Assembly (NCBI GenBank): GCA_963676875.1
Contig: OY781436.1
Coordinates: forward strand, 3,534,001 to 3,598,000
Direction: 5' to 3'
DNA length: 64,000 nt
DNA from: UBA6244 sp963676875
GTDB taxonomy: Bacteria; Bacteroidota; Bacteroidia; Bacteroidales; F082
Shown here: positions 33,574 to 43,284 of the stretch, one piece after another
Numbering within the stretch: position 1 is the first letter of the stretch
Layout: every line of letters begins with the position of its first letter
The notes under the pieces: generated by a model
Database searches by the model: none
What the model saw: the letters and a program-made list of their open reading frames with translations, nothing else
Told to the model about the DNA's origin: nothing
Position numbers and translations under genes: made by a program

Positions 33574-36348
33574 TTATTTTCTCCTTTTACGCTTTTTATC
33601 GGTTATATAGGACAGAGTACACAGGATATCCAATTGATGGAATGGCTCGTAAATAAAGTCGTGATAGCCGAGGTTTAATGCTTCTTCCTTTTCTGTTTCC
33701 GGGTTGGTTTTTACAACAGCAATGCAAAGCAACTGAGGAGATATTTTTTTTAGAGAAGCGATGAAGTCAGGATTTTTCGGATTGTCGTCCAGATCGTGGA
33801 AAATGGCACCGATATTGTCGGATTGTTGACAAAAGTCCAACGTCTTGGCGGTGTCTTTCATATGCACCACGCTCAATCCAAATGGAGTGACTATCTGATG
33901 GAAATCGGAAAATAGTCCTACATCTTTGGTAAGAAAAATTAAGTGAGTGTGTTGTGCATCCGCACTGACTAAGGTTTTTAGTTCGGTGGAATAATCGATT
34001 GGGCGATAGGGGATGGTAAAAAAGAAAATGCTTCCGCCGGCGGGATTGGGTTCCATCCAAATGTTGCCACCCAAACTTTCTACAATCGCTTTGGAAATGC
34101 TCAGGCCAAGTCCTGTGCCTCCATATATTTTCCCCATGGATACATGTTGAATTTGGTTGAATTTGCCAAATATGGAATCCCTGTATTGGGTTTCTATTCC
34201 GATGCCTGTATCCGAAACGTGGAAGATGATATCCTTTTCACGACATTCGAACCCATATTCCACTAACCCTTGGTCGGTAAATTTCATGGCATTACCCACC
34301 AAATGGGTTAATACCTGTTTGAGTCTTTTGCCATCCGATTGAACGATGAAATGGGACGCCGGATAGGGGATGGAGAACCTGAAGTCGATGGGTTTTCGTG
34401 CGATAAGGGGACTATTTTCAACAAAAACCTCCCTCATTATTTGTTTCAGGTTTGTCTTTCCCGTCGTGGTAATGGGTTCTCCGGCTTGATACCTCGAAAA
34501 ATCCATGATGTCGTCCATGATACGGGTCAGGGTTTCTCCGGAGTTAATAATGGAGTTGGCAAAACTGTGGATATCTTTTCTTGCCAGATTTTCCTGAGAG
34601 AGCAATTGTGAAAACCCCATGATGGTATTCAGAGGTGTGCGCACTTCATGGGACATGTTATTTAAAAAGGTGGTCTTTAGTTTGTCGCCGCGTTCGGCTT
34701 TTTCGGCTGCATCCCGAAGTCGCTGCTCGTATTCGGCCCTTAGTTGCACATCACGAATCACCATGTGTATTTTGTCCTCGCCTGAGATGGGAATTAGCGT
34801 GAGCGAAACATCGGAATAACACTTTTTGCCCGACAAATCAAGATGCTGCCAATCGAAGCGACAGTATCCCATTAAAATGACTTCTTTTGTCTTCTGTTCA
34901 ATGATGGTGCGGGTTTCAACGTCTTTATGGTGTAAGGCAAAGTCCAAAACTGATTTCCCTTTCAGTTCGCTGAGATTCCGGGCACCAAAAAATTTAAGCG
35001 AAGCGTTGTTGCAATCTGTAAAACGCATGTCGGTGTCAAGAATACTTACCGGATCAACAGTGTTTTCGAAAAGTCGGCGGTATTTGTTTTCACTTTCCAT
35101 CAAATCCTGTTGCGATTTTAGTTTTTCCGTTACATCTATGCCGGAACTGAGGATGCCGGATATCCGGTTGTTGTCGTCGAATATCAGCATGTTGTGCCAT
35201 TCGATGGTTCGCTGAGCACCTGATTTGGTGAGCACAGGGTTGATAGATTTTTCGCTGATATCCTCCGATTTGCTGATTTTGTTTTCAAATATTTGTTTTA
35301 TCCTGCCAGATTCTTCTTCAGGAATACAAATGTCGATCCAACTTTTTCCTATCAATTCAGATTCGTGGTAGCCCAGAATTTCACATCCTTTTTTGTTGAT
35401 CAGGGTGACCTGTCCTTTGGTGTCGAGAGCCAATACAATCACCCCAACAATGTCGAGATATTTTTGCATGGTATTGCGTTGTTCGATAATCTGCCGCCGG
35501 TCGAGGATGCGTTTGTCGATCATTTCGTTGGCCGTTTTGGCCAGTTTGATAAACTCATTCACCTTCAGGTCTTTGGGTTCTATTCTTGCTTCCGTGGCGG
35601 AGGCTGCATTAAAGAACCTGGTAAACACAGTAAAATCTTTTTCGATATACCTCGACAGGTAGTACCCAAAAACCAACAATACGATGAGTAAGACGCCAAA
35701 CAACAAAGAAATTTTTATGATTCTCGAGTATAGTTTATCCTTAAAATCTGCTTCTGCATTTTTGATTTCGTTGAGGGTGTTGTTGAGATATAATCCGGCG
35801 CCCACAATCCAGCCCCAGTCGTCGTAGCCTCTGATATAGGAGATTTTCTGTTCGATGAAAGAGGTGTCCATACGTTTGAATCGATAGAACATGTAATCAC
35901 CTTCGGGTTCTTTTGCAGCCTTCATTTCCATGTCGAAAAGGCGAAGTCCGTCGGGGTCGGTTAGGTTGGTAATATCTTTGTTGCTTGTGATTCGTTTACC
36001 GTCGAAAACCAGGGCTCTTCCTTCGTAAGTATTAACAAACACATAACCTCCATGTTCAAAGTGAAGCGAAGCAATATGATCCAAAAGGTTGTTTTTTAGT
36101 TCCTCTTCCGAGAGCAACGGGTTTTGTTTCCTGCTAAAGTTGATATAGGTGAGTACCCGTTCCACCTCATGTTTGAGTACAAATTTGTGTGCTTTCAACG
36201 ATGACTCTCGGTACTGATTTATTCGGGTTTCGTGTTCAGAGAATTCAGTAGTAATCCACAATACGCTGATTGACAATATGGAGAAAGCGCCTACCAAAAT
36301 AAAAAGGTAGATAACGCTGCGACGAACACTGAATCGAATAGCTTTCAT
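33574..36348 (-). CDS. Cache/PAS sensor histidine kinase with degenerate C-terminal receiver
   Basis: A 924-residue membrane kinase. A helix near 10-35, an extracytoplasmic Cache domain (about 45-205; HGGYVFVNTYEGRALVF to YDDWGWIVGAGLYL), a second helix (about 210-230), a HAMP-like linker, two PAS domains (about 290-420 and 425-540), HisKA (NNMSHEVRTPLNTIMGFSQLL, His about 567), HATPase_c (GNAMKFTDQGLV, DTGIGIE, GGTGLGLSISKAIVESLGG; about 670-790) and a C-terminal REC-like fold (about 805-915). The receiver has no clear acidic pair, and the usual K of YLxKPF is Glu (YEPFHQ), so it is probably not phosphorylated. Preceded by another large kinase 149 bp upstream. Confidence 0.9.
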   Translation of the reverse strand: MKAIRFSVRRSVIYLFILVGAFSILSISVLWITTEFSEHETRINQYRESSLKAHKFVLKHEVERVLTYINFSRKQNPLLSEEELKNNLLDHIASLHFEHGGYVFVNTYEGRALVFDGKRITSNKDITNLTDPDGLRLFDMEMKAAKEPEGDYMFYRFKRMDTSFIEQKISYIRGYDDWGWIVGAGLYLNNTLNEIKNAEADFKDKLYSRIIKISLLFGVLLIVLLVFGYYLSRYIEKDFTVFTRFFNAASATEARIEPKDLKVNEFIKLAKTANEMIDKRILDRRQIIEQRNTMQKYLDIVGVIVLALDTKGQVTLINKKGCEILGYHESELIGKSWIDICIPEEESGRIKQIFENKISKSEDISEKSINPVLTKSGAQRTIEWHNMLIFDDNNRISGILSSGIDVTEKLKSQQDLMESENKYRRLFENTVDPVSILDTDMRFTDCNNASLKFFGARNLSELKGKSVLDFALHHKDVETRTIIEQKTKEVILMGYCRFDWQHLDLSGKKCYSDVSLTLIPISGEDKIHMVIRDVQLRAEYEQRLRDAAEKAERGDKLKTTFLNNMSHEVRTPLNTIMGFSQLLSQENLARKDIHSFANSIINSGETLTRIMDDIMDFSRYQAGEPITTTGKTNLKQIMREVFVENSPLIARKPIDFRFSIPYPASHFIVQSDGKRLKQVLTHLVGNAMKFTDQGLVEYGFECREKDIIFHVSDTGIGIETQYRDSIFGKFNQIQHVSMGKIYGGTGLGLSISKAIVESLGGNIWMEPNPAGGSIFFFTIPYRPIDYSTELKTLVSADAQHTHLIFLTKDVGLFSDFHQIVTPFGLSVVHMKDTAKTLDFCQQSDNIGAIFHDLDDNPKNPDFIASLKKISPQLLCIAVVKTNPETEKEEALNLGYHDFIYEPFHQLDILCTLSYITDKKRKRRK

Positions 36349-36497
36349 TTGTTACTTTTTTAGTTCATAAGTCGTATTAGTTTAACCGAGTTGAATGAAT
36401 ATCTGCACTTCTAAGTCTAATTTGGCAGGGTTTGGTATATTCATCATGGTTGTTTTAGTTTTTATAGCAGCTGTGGCAAATGTTTTATTCTAAATGA

Positions 36498-39400
36498 TCA
36501 CACGAGTAGTTGAATCATGGTATCAATTAATTGTACTTTTTTCACGGGTTTGGCAAGATACGCATCACAACCGGCTTTAAAGGCATCCTCTCTTTCGTTT
36601 GCCATGGCGTAGGCTGTTTGAATAATAATCGGAATTTCGGGTTTAATCTTTTTTATTTTCATGGTGGCTTCCAGTCCATTCATAACGGGCATTTTGATGT
36701 CCATCAGGACGATGTCGATATCCTGATGATTTATTATTTCTAACGCTTCCAGTCCGTTTTCACACATGAGAAGAACGGCATGGGTGGGTTGTAAAAATAG
36801 TTTAAGCAATTGTTGGTTGCTGGGTTCGTCTTCTACAATCAAAACTTTTTTTCCTGTGAGCTTGTTCGTAAGCAAACCGTCGGGTTTATTTTTTACTATC
36901 TCCGGTTTTTCCCGTCCGTGTTGAATATTTGGCAGAGTAAAGTAGAAGGTAGTCCCCTGACCCACTTCCGACTCCAGCCAAATTTTGCCTCCCATTTTTT
37001 CCACCAAGGCTTGGGAAATACTTAATCCGATGCCGGTTCCTCCATATAGTTTGGTGCTGTTTTGTGGTACCTGCATAAAACGGTCGAAGATGAGTTGGAA
37101 ATGCTGTGGGTCAATGCCTATGCCGGTGTCTTTTACGAAAAACTGTAAGAATTCGCCCTCAACGGTATAACCAAAGCGAACTTCCCCTTGGTGGGTGAAT
37201 TTAATGGCATTGCTCAACAGGTTGATCATCACCTGCTTGAATCGGGATGCGTCCGTGTAGAGACTTGGTATTTGTTGTTCGGGCACGTCAAGATTCAGTG
37301 CTATACCTTTTTGTTTCACGGTTAGTGAAAACAAGTTGTAGGTTTCATTAAGCAGTTCGGTGAGTTTGTTGTCCTCGGGCTGAATGCTGATAATTCCGGC
37401 TTCTATTTGACTTATTTTAATAATATCGTCAATAAGATCAAGGAGTTGGCTTCCTGATTTGTTGATGATGTTGATGTAGGATTCACTTTCTTCGGGAGTA
37501 ATATCTTCGTCGTTGAGTAGTTGGGAAAACCCGATAATGGCGTTCATGGGTGTACGTATTTCGTGGGACATATTGGCCAGAAATGCCGATTTTAGCCTGT
37601 CGCTCTCCACTGCTTTTTCCCTGGATAGAATCAATTCTTTTTGGTTCTGGAGTTTTTCGGTGATGTCGTGTATAACGCTAAAATATAGCTCTCTACCCTG
37701 ATAATCCATTCGCCCGGTGTACAGCTCCACATCTTTTATCTCGCCATTGGCCGTATAATGTTTGAACACAAAATAGCTTTTTTTGCCACTGCGTAGATCA
37801 TTTAACTTTTCTGAAATTTCATCACGGTTCATGGTGTTGATGTCGAAGATGCAGGTTTTCTTCAGTTCTTCTTCACTCATACCATAGAAATTACTGGCTG
37901 CCTTATTGGCTTCCACGATCTCTCCGTTTTCCGGATCAAAAAGCAGCATGACGGAAGTGTTGTTTTGGATAAGTGCACGATAGCGGGCTTCACTTTCCAG
38001 TAGGTTTTTTTGGGCTTCTTTTCTGCGAGAGATGTTGGTAATGGCCGTAAAAAGAACCATATTTCCCTGATATTCTGCCACACGTGTTTTTATCTCACAT
38101 GGAAAGGTAGTACCATTTTTTCGTAAGGCTGTGGCTTCGAAAGGTTCCTCATTTCCGCCCGAAAGCCGTTGGTTTACCAATTCTTTCTCTTCATCTTTAA
38201 ACCAATGGTGCTCCGGTTGTCCAATCGCTTCCTCTTCGCTGTATCCGAACATGAGTTCTGCGGTTTTGTTCTGACCAATGCACTTTCCGTGTTTCGACAT
38301 AAAAATGGCCTCAAAGGAAGCTCCCGACAAAGCTTTGAATAAGGCTTCACTCACCTTTAGCTCTTTCTGACTGTTTATCAGGTCTGTTTGATTTTGTTTG
38401 AGTTCTGTAATATCTTGTTTAATAGCAATGTAGCTTGAGATTATTCCTTCAGTATTTTTAACAGGTGCAATTACCGCCGATTCCCAGAAAAGCTCTCCGC
38501 TTTTTTTTCTGTTTTGAAACTCACCGTACCAGGTTTGTCCAGTGGTAATAGTTTCCCAAAGTTGGCTATAGTGTTCATCGGACATCAGTCCTGATTTCAT
38601 GATACTTACTTTTTTGCCAATGGCTTCTTTTTCGTTGTATCCGGTAATCTCACTAAAATATGGGTTGACATATTCAATAACCCCCTTGATGTCAGTAATT
38701 ACAATGGATGAAGCGCTTTGTTGGATGGCAGTTGAAAGTTTGAGGAGTTGAATTTCGGCTTCTTTTATTTTGGTAATGTCGGTAATTAATCCTTCCAGAT
38801 GTTGAATTTGATCACCTTCCACGATGGCCTGACCATTTTCGGTTACCCAAATTATTTCTCCGGTCTTTTTGGTAATCCGGTACTCAAGTTGGAAAGTTTT
38901 GTTTTGTTCCACCGCGGTTCTGATGCTCTTGGCCACACGCTGACGGTCTTCCGGATAAATGATGTCTGAAAAGGCTATGTGGGCATTGAGTAGTAGCTCA
39001 TCAGGCGTGTATCCTGTCATTTTTTGTACGCCATCGCTGATAAATTGCATAGTCCAGAAACCGTCGTTCAAGCACCTGTATACAATTCCATTGAGGTTGC
39101 TAATCAGGGTGGCATATTGGCGTTGGCTTACTTTTAGGTCGTATTCTTGCTTTTTGGCTTCTGAAATATCCAGTCCGGAGCTAAGTAATCCGGTTACTAT
39201 ACCTTCGGGGCTAATAATTGGCTTGTGTTGCCACGAAATAAGTTTGTGTTGTTTACTCTTAGTAACGATTTGACTTTCAAAATTTTTAACACCTCCATCC
39301 TTATTGCTTAACGACTGTGCAATGGATTCGGCGATTACAGTTCTGGATTCTTGTGGAACACATACATCAATCCATGGTTTACCAATGAGTTCTTCCTGCT

Positions 39401-41318
39401 CATATTCCAGAATCTTGCATCCCCTTCGGTTAATCATGGTAATATTGCCCTCAGTATCGAGCACCACAAACATAACTTCAGCCAGTTCAAGGTATTCCTG
39501 CGCGCGTGAACGTTCTTTGGCAATGGTTTCTGCGGCTTTTTTTTCAAGGGATAAATCACGCAAAATGGCGATAAAAATGGGCGGGTTTTCTTCATGCGAC
39601 ATTTGCAGGGTGACTTCCGCTGGGTAGCTTCCTCCGTCTTTTTGGTGATGAACAATTTCAAAAATCAACTGTTCGGTGGTTTGGTTGATGAGGGGTTTGA
39701 TAAGTTGTTTGAATCCGGCATCGTCCTGATCAGTGATGTCTTTGGGTGACAGTTGGCGAAGTTCGTCAATGGTATAGCCCAGGTGGTTTAACGCGCCATC
39801 GGTGGCATGCAGAAACTTGTGGGTTTGTGCGTCAATCACAAATATTTCGTTGTGGGAATTGTTCAATATTCTGCCAAAGCGCAGGCTGAGGTTTTCGGCC
39901 AGCTTTTTCTCGGTGAGGTCGTTGATGATGCAAAGGATGTTGTGTTTTTTGTCGAAGGTAAATCGTGTGGCAGTAAACTCACCCGTTTTTAGTTGTCCGT
40001 TGGGATGATAAAAAGAAATGGTCATGCACTCGGTCCCATTCTTAAATTTGTTGCGTTCGACCCTGTTTATCAGTGAGATAAATTGATCCTTGTCTTCCAT
40101 TCGGATGAGTTCGACGATGTTTTTCCCAAAGGCATTTTTAGGTTCTTTGAGGCCAAAATAACTTAAAAACTCCTTGTTGCTAACGCTTACAGTGCCTTCA
40201 GCCGAAAGTACTACAATGGGCATGGGCGATGCATCGAAAAGCTCCCAATACCTGTTTTCCGATTGGGAGATTTTAGAGAGCAGAAATGTTTCCTTTTTTA
40301 TCTGCACAAACCTTTTGAGGTACGACCATCCAAAAATCCAAAACAACAAAAACAGCAACAGCAAGGAGCCCAACACGATGAACACATTGCGGGTGTATAG
40401 GTAGGTAGTGCTGGTGGCATTTTCCAGATCATCGTACACCGAAATCAGGTAGGGGTGATTGCCCAAATTGAGGGGCGTGGCGGCCAAAACTACCTGATCG
40501 AGCATGTTGTTGGTATCCTGAAAGGTTACGATGGCGGTATTCTCCTGATGCTTGGTAAAACTTGCTGCCCATCGTTCGTTTTCGAGAAGATCGTTGGCCG
40601 ATATGCCTTGCGGCTTCCAGTTTCGGTTTTTGAAATCGTTTGCCAGGTCGGGAATGCCCGGTTGCGAGTTAAAAAGGAAATTTCCCTCGGTATCCGATAT
40701 TTCGATGGGAAAAGCCTGATGATTCAGATCGGAGAAATATTTCTTACAAAAGGCGGTGATGTTGTATGCCACGAAAATGGTTCCGACTATGTGCTCTTCT
40801 GAAAATACCGGGAATACCATGTTGATAAATCGTGAACCATCAGGTCCTTCATAGCTTTTACCAATTATGGGTTGTTTGGTTTTCAGTACCTCTTTAATTT
40901 CTGTTTTGGCAACCACCGACAGGATGGAATCAGCGAAATTGGTGCCATCGTAATGTGCGTGGAAAGGAATGCCGTTGGTGTCGGTTAACGCAATTACAAC
41001 AAAATCGTTGGAATTGACATCCTGAATACTTTTTAACGGACAATACCCATCGTTTTGTTGGTGAGGCGCTCTTTTATGGGCAAAATCTACAATTTCTGCA
41101 GTTTTGGCAATTACTCCCAGGTTTTGAATTCTGTCGTTAATGTTGGCTTCGATAAATACCTGAATGTTTTCGGCCTTGTTCATCAGGTTTTGCTGGGTTG
41201 CCTCAAATGTTTTTTTGTAAAACTGATCACTGATCCAAATGGCATAAAACACAGCGATGAGAAGCAAAAAAAAGCCAACAATGAGTAACAAAACCTTCCT
41301 GTTATCAGCACGTTTCAT
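36498..41318 (-). CDS. multi-PAS hybrid sensor histidine kinase with receiver
   Basis: A 1606-residue protein from the ATG at 41318 (MKRADNRKVLLLIVGF). It has two transmembrane helices flanking a double-Cache-like sensor region (about 30-310), then seven PAS repeats (starting about ENRYWELFDASPMPI to EARYRALIQNNTSVMLLF), several with PAC motifs, HisKA (ANMSHEIRTPMNAIIGFSQLL), HATPase_c (LSNAIKFTHQGEV, DTGIGIDP, GGTGIGLSISQALVEKMGG) and a C-terminal receiver (KVLIVEDEPSNQQL, phosphoacceptor Asp in VLMDIKMPVMNGLEA, lysine in AKPVKK). It probably senses an external small molecule. The third PAS (IGKPWIDVCVPQESR) is similar to one in the downstream kinase (IGKSWIDICIPEEE). Confidence 0.95.
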   Translation of the reverse strand: MKRADNRKVLLLIVGFFLLLIAVFYAIWISDQFYKKTFEATQQNLMNKAENIQVFIEANINDRIQNLGVIAKTAEIVDFAHKRAPHQQNDGYCPLKSIQDVNSNDFVVIALTDTNGIPFHAHYDGTNFADSILSVVAKTEIKEVLKTKQPIIGKSYEGPDGSRFINMVFPVFSEEHIVGTIFVAYNITAFCKKYFSDLNHQAFPIEISDTEGNFLFNSQPGIPDLANDFKNRNWKPQGISANDLLENERWAASFTKHQENTAIVTFQDTNNMLDQVVLAATPLNLGNHPYLISVYDDLENATSTTYLYTRNVFIVLGSLLLLFLLFWIFGWSYLKRFVQIKKETFLLSKISQSENRYWELFDASPMPIVVLSAEGTVSVSNKEFLSYFGLKEPKNAFGKNIVELIRMEDKDQFISLINRVERNKFKNGTECMTISFYHPNGQLKTGEFTATRFTFDKKHNILCIINDLTEKKLAENLSLRFGRILNNSHNEIFVIDAQTHKFLHATDGALNHLGYTIDELRQLSPKDITDQDDAGFKQLIKPLINQTTEQLIFEIVHHQKDGGSYPAEVTLQMSHEENPPIFIAILRDLSLEKKAAETIAKERSRAQEYLELAEVMFVVLDTEGNITMINRRGCKILEYEQEELIGKPWIDVCVPQESRTVIAESIAQSLSNKDGGVKNFESQIVTKSKQHKLISWQHKPIISPEGIVTGLLSSGLDISEAKKQEYDLKVSQRQYATLISNLNGIVYRCLNDGFWTMQFISDGVQKMTGYTPDELLLNAHIAFSDIIYPEDRQRVAKSIRTAVEQNKTFQLEYRITKKTGEIIWVTENGQAIVEGDQIQHLEGLITDITKIKEAEIQLLKLSTAIQQSASSIVITDIKGVIEYVNPYFSEITGYNEKEAIGKKVSIMKSGLMSDEHYSQLWETITTGQTWYGEFQNRKKSGELFWESAVIAPVKNTEGIISSYIAIKQDITELKQNQTDLINSQKELKVSEALFKALSGASFEAIFMSKHGKCIGQNKTAELMFGYSEEEAIGQPEHHWFKDEEKELVNQRLSGGNEEPFEATALRKNGTTFPCEIKTRVAEYQGNMVLFTAITNISRRKEAQKNLLESEARYRALIQNNTSVMLLFDPENGEIVEANKAASNFYGMSEEELKKTCIFDINTMNRDEISEKLNDLRSGKKSYFVFKHYTANGEIKDVELYTGRMDYQGRELYFSVIHDITEKLQNQKELILSREKAVESDRLKSAFLANMSHEIRTPMNAIIGFSQLLNDEDITPEESESYINIINKSGSQLLDLIDDIIKISQIEAGIISIQPEDNKLTELLNETYNLFSLTVKQKGIALNLDVPEQQIPSLYTDASRFKQVMINLLSNAIKFTHQGEVRFGYTVEGEFLQFFVKDTGIGIDPQHFQLIFDRFMQVPQNSTKLYGGTGIGLSISQALVEKMGGKIWLESEVGQGTTFYFTLPNIQHGREKPEIVKNKPDGLLTNKLTGKKVLIVEDEPSNQQLLKLFLQPTHAVLLMCENGLEALEIINHQDIDIVLMDIKMPVMNGLEATMKIKKIKPEIPIIIQTAYAMANEREDAFKAGCDAYLAKPVKKVQLIDTMIQLLV

Positions 41319-41378
41319 AAGCGGTAAACATTGATATTCGGGCAATATGAAGAAATCGACACAGCTAAGTGATGCCAA

Positions 41379-41650
41379 TTAAAAAATTGCCTAAATATAT
41401 GAAAAATATCAAGTTGGCAGGAGACCTGCTTTCAATTGTTTTGCTAAAAAGTTTAGTGATTGAATTGGTATTTTATGGACGTCTCCTATCTAAGCTTACG
41501 ATCACGTGCCTTGTATGAGCATCAGATATTTATAATGGTTTCGTATGGTGTGATATTGGCATAAGATAGCAACCCGTACCCAGATTCTAGAAATAACAGG
41601 CAGATGAAATAGGTGTCTGAAAATCAGGATTATGGCAGGTTTAAGGTAAA
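41379..41650. other. intergenic region between hybrid kinase and citF
   Basis: No supported gene. It should contain the promoter for the minus-strand kinase gene, but no perfect TAnnTTTG element was found. A small GCAGG/CCTGC palindrome is at 41418-41430. Confidence 0.4.
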
Positions 41651-41686
41651 TGAAAATCCTCCGTGTTGCGTACAAGGAGGATTTTC
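41651..41686 (-). terminator. terminator after citF
   Basis: A perfect 12-bp inverted repeat TGAAAATCCTCC/GGAGGATTTTCA (41651-41662 with 41675-41686) with a 12-nt loop, 25 bp beyond the citF stop. The following T-run is weak, so transcript stabilisation is an alternative. Confidence 0.65.
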
Positions 41687-41711
41687 AGGATATATTCAAA
41701 AATGGTGTGGG

Positions 41712-43274
41712 CTATTTTACCACTTTTCTCACGGCATCGATAATCGTTCCGTCCACCCATTTAATCACGGCAACGATCTCGTCGCTCAGCTCGGGTTTTT
41801 CGGGTACCCCGCAGATGGCTTCGGCTTCGGCCTTCAGTTCTTCAATGGTTTTGATGGGCAAGCCGCTATCTTTCACTTTGTCAATTAAATCCTGACGCAG
41901 CGGGTTGATGGCGATGCCGCGTTCGGTTACAATCACATCGATGGCTTCGCCGGGAGCGCATATGGTGGTTACTTCATCGCGGATCACGGGAATGCGGTCG
42001 CGAAACAAGGGGATGGGCAGGATGGTGGTTTTGGCAAACAAGGTATTCTGCCATCCGCCAATGCCATGAAGCAAATAACCGTCGCTGTGGGTTACCACGT
42101 TGGCATTGTAGTTTACATCCACCTCTGTTGCGCCCAAAATGACCACGTCAAGTAACGAAGCAAAATTGCCTTTTCCATGGTAATTGTAGCTGGTAAAGGG
42201 TGAAGTGGCCACGTGGTTGCTGTTTTCACGCATACTCCTAACACCTTCCATGTCAAAGGTTTGTCCGTCGAGAATGTAGCCAACTAAGCCTTCTTCCAGC
42301 ATTTCAACAGCATATTTGTTGCTTCCTGCCCTGATAAAGGAAGCTTTCCAGTTGTTTTTTCGCAGGATATCTCCAAAATAGTTGCCAATAGACAAGGCCG
42401 TTCCACCGGCACCTGCCTGATAGGAGAATCCATCGTGAATAAGCCCGGCAGCTTCGCAGAATTGAGCAGTAATTTCGGCAATTAGCAACCTGTCGGGGCT
42501 TTTTGTAATCATGGTGGTTCCGGACACAATTTTTTCGGGCAAACCCACCTGATCTACTTTCACCACAAAGTCCACATAGTTGCCATGAATTTGCCAGGGG
42601 ATGCAAGGAAAGGGCACAATGTTGTCGGTCACCACAATCACTTTTTCAGCATATTGTGAATCGCCCAAGGCGAATCCCAGCAAGCCACAAGCGGCAGGCC
42701 CGTTTACGCCATTGGCGTTTCCGAACATGTCCGCCGAGGGAGCAGCTATCACGGCGATATCAATTTTCACCTCTCCATCCTGAATGGCCTGGTAGCGACC
42801 ACCATGGGAGCGTAGTACGCCCAGTCCGGCCATTTTTCCTTCCGACACAAATTTCCCAAGCGGCCCATTCATACTGCCTTCGATGTGATGTATGGTACCA
42901 TCTTCCATGTACTTAATCAGGCGTTCCTGACAAGGAAATGAAGCCGAAGGAAACCAACGCAGGTTTTTAATGCCCAGCTCATGGGCGATGTCGAAAATTT
43001 GGTTGGCTATCAAATCTCCGTTTCTAAAGTGGTGATGGGTGGAGATGGTCATGCCATCCTTTAGCCCGGCTTTAACCAGTGCCTCTTTCAGCGAGGGGAT
43101 GATTTTATTGCCATCTTCAGGATAATCGATACAGGTGGCAATGGGTGGTCCATATTTTCTGCCTTGAGGTCTGTGTTTTCCGATTCCTTTGAAGGGAACA
43201 TGTGTTTCGCCGTTAATTTCGGTCGGAACCAAACGTCCGACAGCGTTTTTTACCAGTTTATCGTATTTTTTCAT
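41712..43274 (-). CDS. citF: citrate lyase alpha subunit (citrate:ACP transferase)
   Basis: A 520-residue protein starting MKKYDKLVKNAVGRLVP, with the CitF-specific KYGPPIATCIDYPEDGNKI and GMTISTHHHFRNGD segments, AAPSADMFGNANG and GAGGTALSIGNYFGD. It transfers citrate onto the acyl carrier (displacing acetate), the first half of the cleavage of citrate to acetate and oxaloacetate. The start is placed at 43274; the upstream in-frame extension overlaps citDE. citDE ends 10 bp upstream, so these two form an operon. A transporter and the maturation genes are absent from the window. Confidence 0.95.
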   Translation of the reverse strand: MKKYDKLVKNAVGRLVPTEINGETHVPFKGIGKHRPQGRKYGPPIATCIDYPEDGNKIIPSLKEALVKAGLKDGMTISTHHHFRNGDLIANQIFDIAHELGIKNLRWFPSASFPCQERLIKYMEDGTIHHIEGSMNGPLGKFVSEGKMAGLGVLRSHGGRYQAIQDGEVKIDIAVIAAPSADMFGNANGVNGPAACGLLGFALGDSQYAEKVIVVTDNIVPFPCIPWQIHGNYVDFVVKVDQVGLPEKIVSGTTMITKSPDRLLIAEITAQFCEAAGLIHDGFSYQAGAGGTALSIGNYFGDILRKNNWKASFIRAGSNKYAVEMLEEGLVGYILDGQTFDMEGVRSMRENSNHVATSPFTSYNYHGKGNFASLLDVVILGATEVDVNYNANVVTHSDGYLLHGIGGWQNTLFAKTTILPIPLFRDRIPVIRDEVTTICAPGEAIDVIVTERGIAINPLRQDLIDKVKDSGLPIKTIEELKAEAEAICGVPEKPELSDEIVAVIKWVDGTIIDAVRKVVK

Positions 43275-43284
43275 GTGCTCAGAT

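Noticed and set aside
33321..33656. Plus-strand 111-codon frame between the DUF2279 gene and the kinase
   Set aside because: No domain, composition unlike neighbours, and it runs into the histidine-kinase coding end in antisense.
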